Source: Daejeonella sp. (GTDB taxonomy: Bacteria > Bacteroidota > Bacteroidia > Sphingobacteriales > Sphingobacteriaceae). From it: a stretch of DNA of 64,000 nt. Below, one piece after another: positions 63,392 to 64,000 of this stretch; position 1 is the first letter of the stretch; each line of letters begins with the position of its first letter. The notes below the pieces were generated by a model, which was not told the DNA's origin, made no database searches, and saw only the letters and a program-made list of their open reading frames with translations. The stretch is from positions 62,001 to 126,000 of the forward strand of contig NZ_JAUYSS010000047.1 of NCBI RefSeq assembly GCF_030695525.1, in the 5' to 3' direction. Position numbers and translations under genes: made by a program.

Positions 63392-64000
63392 ATGAATATT
63401 GCAATTAACGGATTTGGCCGAATCGGAAGGATTACCCTGAGAGCCCTGCTACAAAGGTCAGGACTCGAAATTATTGCGATTAATGACCTTTCTGATACAA
63501 AGACCCTTGCTCATCTGTTTAAATATGATTCTGTACACCGGGGGTTTGATGGGGAAGTATCTGCTGATATGGATCATTTGCTAATAAATGACCAAAAAAT
63601 TCAGGTTTTCGCTGAAAAAGACCCGTCGAAGCTTCCATGGAAGGATCTGGATATAGATCTTGTAATTGAATCTACCGGGAAATTTACAGATAGAGCAGGT
63701 GCAGGTTTGCATTTGCAGGCAGGAGCCAGGCAGGTTATTATTTCTGCTCCTTCGGCAGACAGGGAAATTGCTACGGTTGTATTGGGTGTGAACGATCATT
63801 TGGTTAATCTCCAGGCGTCAATTCTTTCCAATGCCTCTTGTACAACCAATAATGTTGCGCCTATGATTAAAGTTCTGGATGACCATTGGGGTATTGTGGA
63901 AGGTTATATTACCACCGTACATTCTATGACCGGAGACCAGAACCTCCATGATGCCCCTCATAAAGATCTGAGAAGGGCAAGGGCAGCTTCAGCATCCATT
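63392..64000 (+). CDS. gap: Glyceraldehyde-3-phosphate dehydrogenase, N-terminal part (cut by window end)
   Basis: 203 codons are visible and the frame is open to the window end. MNIAINGFGRIGRITLRAL is the NAD-binding start, Asp in INDLSD indicates NAD preference, and the catalytic Cys is in SNASCTTNNVAP. VHSMTGDQNLHDAPHKDLRRARA follows in the expected order. It converts glyceraldehyde-3-phosphate to 1,3-bisphosphoglycerate in glycolysis. AC in the HSMT region differs little from standard GapA. The start at 63392 is the only ATG fitting the family N-terminus. Confidence 0.93.
   Translation, partial: MNIAINGFGRIGRITLRALLQRSGLEIIAINDLSDTKTLAHLFKYDSVHRGFDGEVSADMDHLLINDQKIQVFAEKDPSKLPWKDLDIDLVIESTGKFTDRAGAGLHLQAGARQVIISAPSADREIATVVLGVNDHLVNLQASILSNASCTTNNVAPMIKVLDDHWGIVEGYITTVHSMTGDQNLHDAPHKDLRRARAASASI

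Overview
The window is chromosomal DNA from a member of the Bacteroidota, most likely Sphingobacteriales (Pedobacter-like). The evidence is moderate AT-richness, Bacteroidetes-type -7 boxes (TAnnTTTG) before several genes, a large IspG with a central insertion, a HemC-HemD fusion, a choice-of-anchor L/OmpA surface protein, a CbpA/CbpM pair and an AtpD-AtpC cluster separate from other ATP synthase genes. No phage, IS element, CRISPR array or rRNA operon was seen. Most of the window is housekeeping sequence.

Layout. 1-7.8 kb: 3' end of parE, cdd, an OmpA-like protein, an ECF sigma factor with a membrane partner, and parC. 7.9-15.5 kb: msrA, a lipoprotein, an rRNA-methyltransferase-like gene, mlaF-mlaE, an SDR, and a PspC/LiaF-like/RDD membrane cluster. 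15.6-17.7 kb: a BlaR1-like/BlaI-like pair with a tandem palindromic operator. 18-23.2 kb: an accessory catabolic-looking island (exported SelA-like PLP protein, DUF1080 protein, Rid-like protein, alpha/beta hydrolase) sprinkled with a local palindrome family. 23.4-35.4 kb: ispG, lspA and a haem pathway (hemA, hemCD, hemB, hemL, hemE, hemJ) with a two-component system inside it. 35.7-44 kb: lipoprotein, outer membrane proteins, cbpM-cbpA, a decayed GIY-YIG gene, a second sigma/anti-sigma-like set, an orphan ABC ATPase and a GxxExxY gene. 44.2-57.3 kb, minus strand: a complete branched-chain amino acid operon (ilvD, ilvB, ilvN, ilvC, a degenerate leuC-like gene, leuA, leuC, leuD, a citramalate-synthase-like gene, leuB), preceded by an Ile/Leu/Val-rich leader peptide and terminator that look like a classical attenuator. 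57.6-64 kb: atpC, atpD, an rmlD-like gene, a peroxiredoxin, tRNA-Arg, adk, obgE and the start of gap.

The most striking non-gene signal is a set of at least a dozen intergenic arrays of degenerate repeats, nearly all with an exact 7-nt period. Each has its own unit, is often followed by its own reverse-complement array, and in several cases supplies the stop codon of the upstream gene. One array lies in frame inside ispG. They resemble the heptameric STRR sequences known from heterocystous cyanobacteria. Other leads are the ilv leader peptide, the LeuC-like protein that lacks its Fe-S site and carries a LeuD-like tail, the exported SelA-like enzyme, and the GxxExxY nuclease-fold gene lying between repeat arrays.
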